Positions 5,054-6,757 of a DNA stretch of 6,757 bases are shown one piece after another. How positions within the stretch are numbered: the stretch's first letter is position 1; every line of letters starts with the position of its first letter. The notes under the pieces were generated by a model. The model worked only from the letters and a program-made list of their open reading frames with translations, searched no databases and was not told the DNA's origin. This DNA comes from Actinomycetota bacterium. Lineage in GTDB: Bacteria > Actinomycetota > Actinomycetes > Nanopelagicales > Nanopelagicaceae. Both the position numbers and the translations under genes were made by a program. The stretch spans positions 1 to 6,757 of the forward strand of contig RFRA01000065.1 of assembly GCA_009924725.1 (NCBI GenBank). The letters are read 5' to 3'.

Positions 5054-6400
5054 TTATAACCGCTGCAAAATCAAATCAATATCACTGAATTTTGTCCAGG
5101 GGTTGACTATGGCAAATCGCAATATTGGCTGACCATCATGAGATGACGGTGGAATAAAACCAACTTGATCACTTAAAAGTTCATCACTCCACTTTTGATA
5201 ATCCGAATTAACCCAACCATTGCGAGTGAATGCCACAATTGAAAGTTCTGGCTCGCAAAGTAAATTTAAATTTGGGTGTTCGTTCACTTTTTTCGCGGCA
5301 TATCTCGCAACCTCAAGTGATTGTTCCATCGCTTCGGAATATGCATCAGTTCCATAGGCTGCCAGTGAAAACCAAAAAGGTAAACCTCGAGTACGCCGAG
5401 TTAGATGAATTGCATAGTCCGACGGATTCCAATTTCCATCATGCAGTGTGTCAAGGTATGAAGCATGTTGAGTGTGAACTTCGCGCGCTAACTCAGGTGC
5501 ACGATAAATTAATGCACACGCATCAAATGGCGCAAATAACCATTTATGTGGGTCAACAATTAGTGAGTCGGCGTTTTCAACGCCATTAAACTTTGATCTA
5601 ACCGAAGGCGCGCATAAAGCCGCTAAACCATAAGCGCCATCGACATGAAACCAGATCTCACGAGCTTTAGCAGCTGCACTGATGCCAGCTAAATCATCAA
5701 TTATTCCAAGATTTGTGGTTCCCGCTGTGGCAACAACTGCAAACACTCGTCGCCCACTTTGACGATGAAGTGCATCAATTTCTTTGGCAACCACATCACC
5801 CTGCAATTTGCCATTGACATCAACAGCAATCTTTAAAACATCTACATCCATAACTTGCGCAGCAGATGCAATTGATGAATGAGCTTGATCGCTACAAGCA
5901 ATTACCCACCGTGAAGTATCCGGATGTTTCTTACGCGCTTGTGCACGCGCTACAACTAACGCAGAAAGATTGCCTATTGTGCCGCCTTGCACAAAAACTC
6001 CGCCAGAACTTTGTGGTAAACCTGCTAAATCAGCAATCCAGCGCAACGCTTGATTTTCCGCAAAAACCGCACCTGAACCTTCTTGCCATGAGCCACCATA
6101 GAGAGCACTAGCTCCAACTACTAGATCAAAGAGGTTTGCATATTCACTCGGTGCCGATGGAATAAAAGCTAAATTGCGCGGATGGTCGGTTGAAATGCAG
6201 GCTTTTGCTAATACCGAAGTGAAAACATCAAGGGCTTCTTTGCCGCCTAAGCCTTTAGTTGTGATGGTATTTCCGACTTGAGCGAAAAGTTCAGCTTCAG
6301 ATAACGGACCATCTAGAGGTGGATCACTTTTTAATCGCTCGAGGCTATATTCCAGCACCTCTTTTGCGAGCGCTTCGACTTCAGGAGTGAACTCATGCAT
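5054..6400 (-). CDS. PLP-dependent group II amino-acid decarboxylase (AADC-like)
   Basis: This 448-residue cytoplasmic enzyme has the fold-type I organisation of the aromatic-L-amino-acid/glutamate decarboxylase family, which converts an amino acid to its amine plus CO2. The early HPRNLAFIPSAPSEYANL segment (73-90) corresponds to the substrate-cleft HPxFxxxxP region. His174 in SDQAHSS should stack on the cofactor ring. TAGTTNLGIID (225-235) and Asp254 in HVDGAYG contact PLP, and Lys286 in DPHKW forms the internal aldimine. All key residues are present, so the enzyme should be active. The N-terminus (1-70) matches the usual helical clamp, and the length is slightly below the ~480-residue animal enzymes. 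The substrate cannot be assigned: aromatic amino acids, glutamate or diaminobutyrate are possible, as are related non-decarboxylating reactions. The ATG at 6400 lacks a Shine-Dalgarno. Confidence 0.88.
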   Translation of the reverse strand: MHEFTPEVEALAKEVLEYSLERLKSDPPLDGPLSEAELFAQVGNTITTKGLGGKEALDVFTSVLAKACISTDHPRNLAFIPSAPSEYANLFDLVVGASALYGGSWQEGSGAVFAENQALRWIADLAGLPQSSGGVFVQGGTIGNLSALVVARAQARKKHPDTSRWVIACSDQAHSSIASAAQVMDVDVLKIAVDVNGKLQGDVVAKEIDALHRQSGRRVFAVVATAGTTNLGIIDDLAGISAAAKAREIWFHVDGAYGLAALCAPSVRSKFNGVENADSLIVDPHKWLFAPFDACALIYRAPELAREVHTQHASYLDTLHDGNWNPSDYAIHLTRRTRGLPFWFSLAAYGTDAYSEAMEQSLEVARYAAKKVNEHPNLNLLCEPELSIVAFTRNGWVNSDYQKWSDELLSDQVGFIPPSSHDGQPILRFAIVNPWTKFSDIDLILQRL

Positions 6401-6415
6401 GCTGAGAGTCTGCCA

Positions 6416-6440
6416 CTAAATAAGAGATTTAGTTAACTAA
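6416..6440. repeat. Overlapping palindromes between the SDR-like gene and the decarboxylase
   Basis: CTAAAT-N5-ATTTAG (6416-6432) is a perfect 6-bp-arm inverted repeat. It overlaps TTAGTTAACTAA (6429-6440), a perfect 12-bp palindrome that contains the stop codon of the upstream gene. They lie 16-40 bp before the decarboxylase start and could be an operator or part of its promoter (minus-strand TATTTA at 6422-6417). AT-rich palindromes can arise by chance. Confidence 0.3.
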
Positions 6441-6757
6441 TTCTACGTTGGGTCTTTTTAACAATGTTGCGCAACATAGTTGGAAATACAAAGGTGTGAA
6501 ATGGCAGCACTGAATACCAATACAACTGCCCACCTAAGCCGCGCGGCTCAAAGCTTGCCTCTTGCACAATGTGAGTTTTTCCATTTTCGGCAGAGACTCT
6601 AAATTCCAGCCAAGCCTTGCCAGGCAAAACCATCTCGGCATATAAGCGCAAAACAGATTCGCGTTCAATTTTTTCAACGCGCCAGAAATCTAAACTATCT
6701 CCAACTCTTAAATGATCTGGGTCTCGCCGACCTCTGCGCAATCCAACCCCGCCGAAC
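6433..6757 (-). CDS. C-terminal part of an SDR-type NAD(P)-binding protein with DUF2867 domain
   Basis: The reading frame is open to the right edge, so the gene is cut by the window. The TTG at 6741 is not a credible start, because the codons upstream of it (reading FGGVG) fit the family. The visible 107 residues match the DUF2867 domain found at the end of actinobacterial NmrA/SDR-like proteins. Recognisable pieces are RRGRRDP, GDSLDFWRVE, LPGKAWLEF and PRGLGGQLYWY, ending in FPTMLRNI and a basic tail. The Rossmann NAD(P)-binding domain would be expected upstream, outside the window, and is not seen. The biochemical substrate of this group is not known to me. The stop lies 32 bp before the decarboxylase start on the same strand, so the two could be co-transcribed. 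Confidence 0.78.
   Translation of the reverse strand, partial: FGGVGLRRGRRDPDHLRVGDSLDFWRVEKIERESVLRLYAEMVLPGKAWLEFRVSAENGKTHIVQEASFEPRGLGGQLYWYSVLPFHTFVFPTMLRNIVKKTQRRIS

Noticed and set aside
5230..5589. 119-codon plus-strand frame opposite the decarboxylase
   Set aside because: It is antisense to well-conserved decarboxylase motifs, matches no known family and has no RBS; a shadow frame.
6739..6741. TTG as the start of the right-edge gene
   Set aside because: The frame is open upstream to the window edge and those codons (FGGVG) fit the DUF2867 family; the gene is partial.

Overview
The window looks like chromosomal DNA from a low-GC, compact-genome actinobacterium. Three conserved proteins (DUF2530, DUF3027 and DUF3263 types) belong to families known essentially only from Actinobacteria, and the cold-shock protein is the actinobacterial form with a C-terminal extension. 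The modest GC content, very short intergenic gaps, overlapping stop codons and apparent leaderless genes resemble streamlined freshwater lineages such as acI (Nanopelagicales). That taxonomic placement is inference; the phylum-level call is firm.

Layout, left to right. The left edge (1-272) carries the end of an unrecognised plus-strand membrane protein and possibly a 26-residue membrane peptide translationally coupled to it. These run tail-to-tail into a minus-strand MFS exporter (258-1514). A small plus-strand DUF2530 membrane protein (1527-1730) diverges from the exporter with only 12 bp between start codons. It converges on a minus-strand cold-shock protein (1727-2110) with interleaved stop codons. 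Then, all on the minus strand, come DUF3027 (2232-2894), the chaperonin GroEL (2964-4583), DUF3263 (4739-5002), a PLP-dependent group II decarboxylase (5054-6400), and the C-terminal DUF2867 part of an SDR-type protein that continues past the right edge (6433-6757).

The clearest regulation is at groEL. A one-mismatch CIRCE operator (HrcA site) overlaps the predicted transcription start, a strong Shine-Dalgarno precedes the ATG, and a 10-bp-stem intrinsic terminator follows the gene. groES is not in the window, so this is a stand-alone groEL2-type locus. The cold-shock gene has a strong Shine-Dalgarno and an imperfect HspR/HAIR-like inverted repeat in its promoter region. DUF2530, DUF3027 and DUF3263 lack a Shine-Dalgarno and have a -10-like hexamer 6-7 nt before ATG, which suggests leaderless transcripts. 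Together groEL, csp and the Cys/His-rich DUF3027 protein form a stress-related neighbourhood, flanked by an exporter and an amino-acid decarboxylase whose substrates cannot be read from sequence.

I found no mobile element, CRISPR array, tRNA or rRNA, and no gap above 300 bp. I do not see a clearly new multi-gene system. The most unusual signals are regulatory: the interlocked hairpins at the groEL operator, the HAIR-like site at csp, and the structured convergent stop codons.
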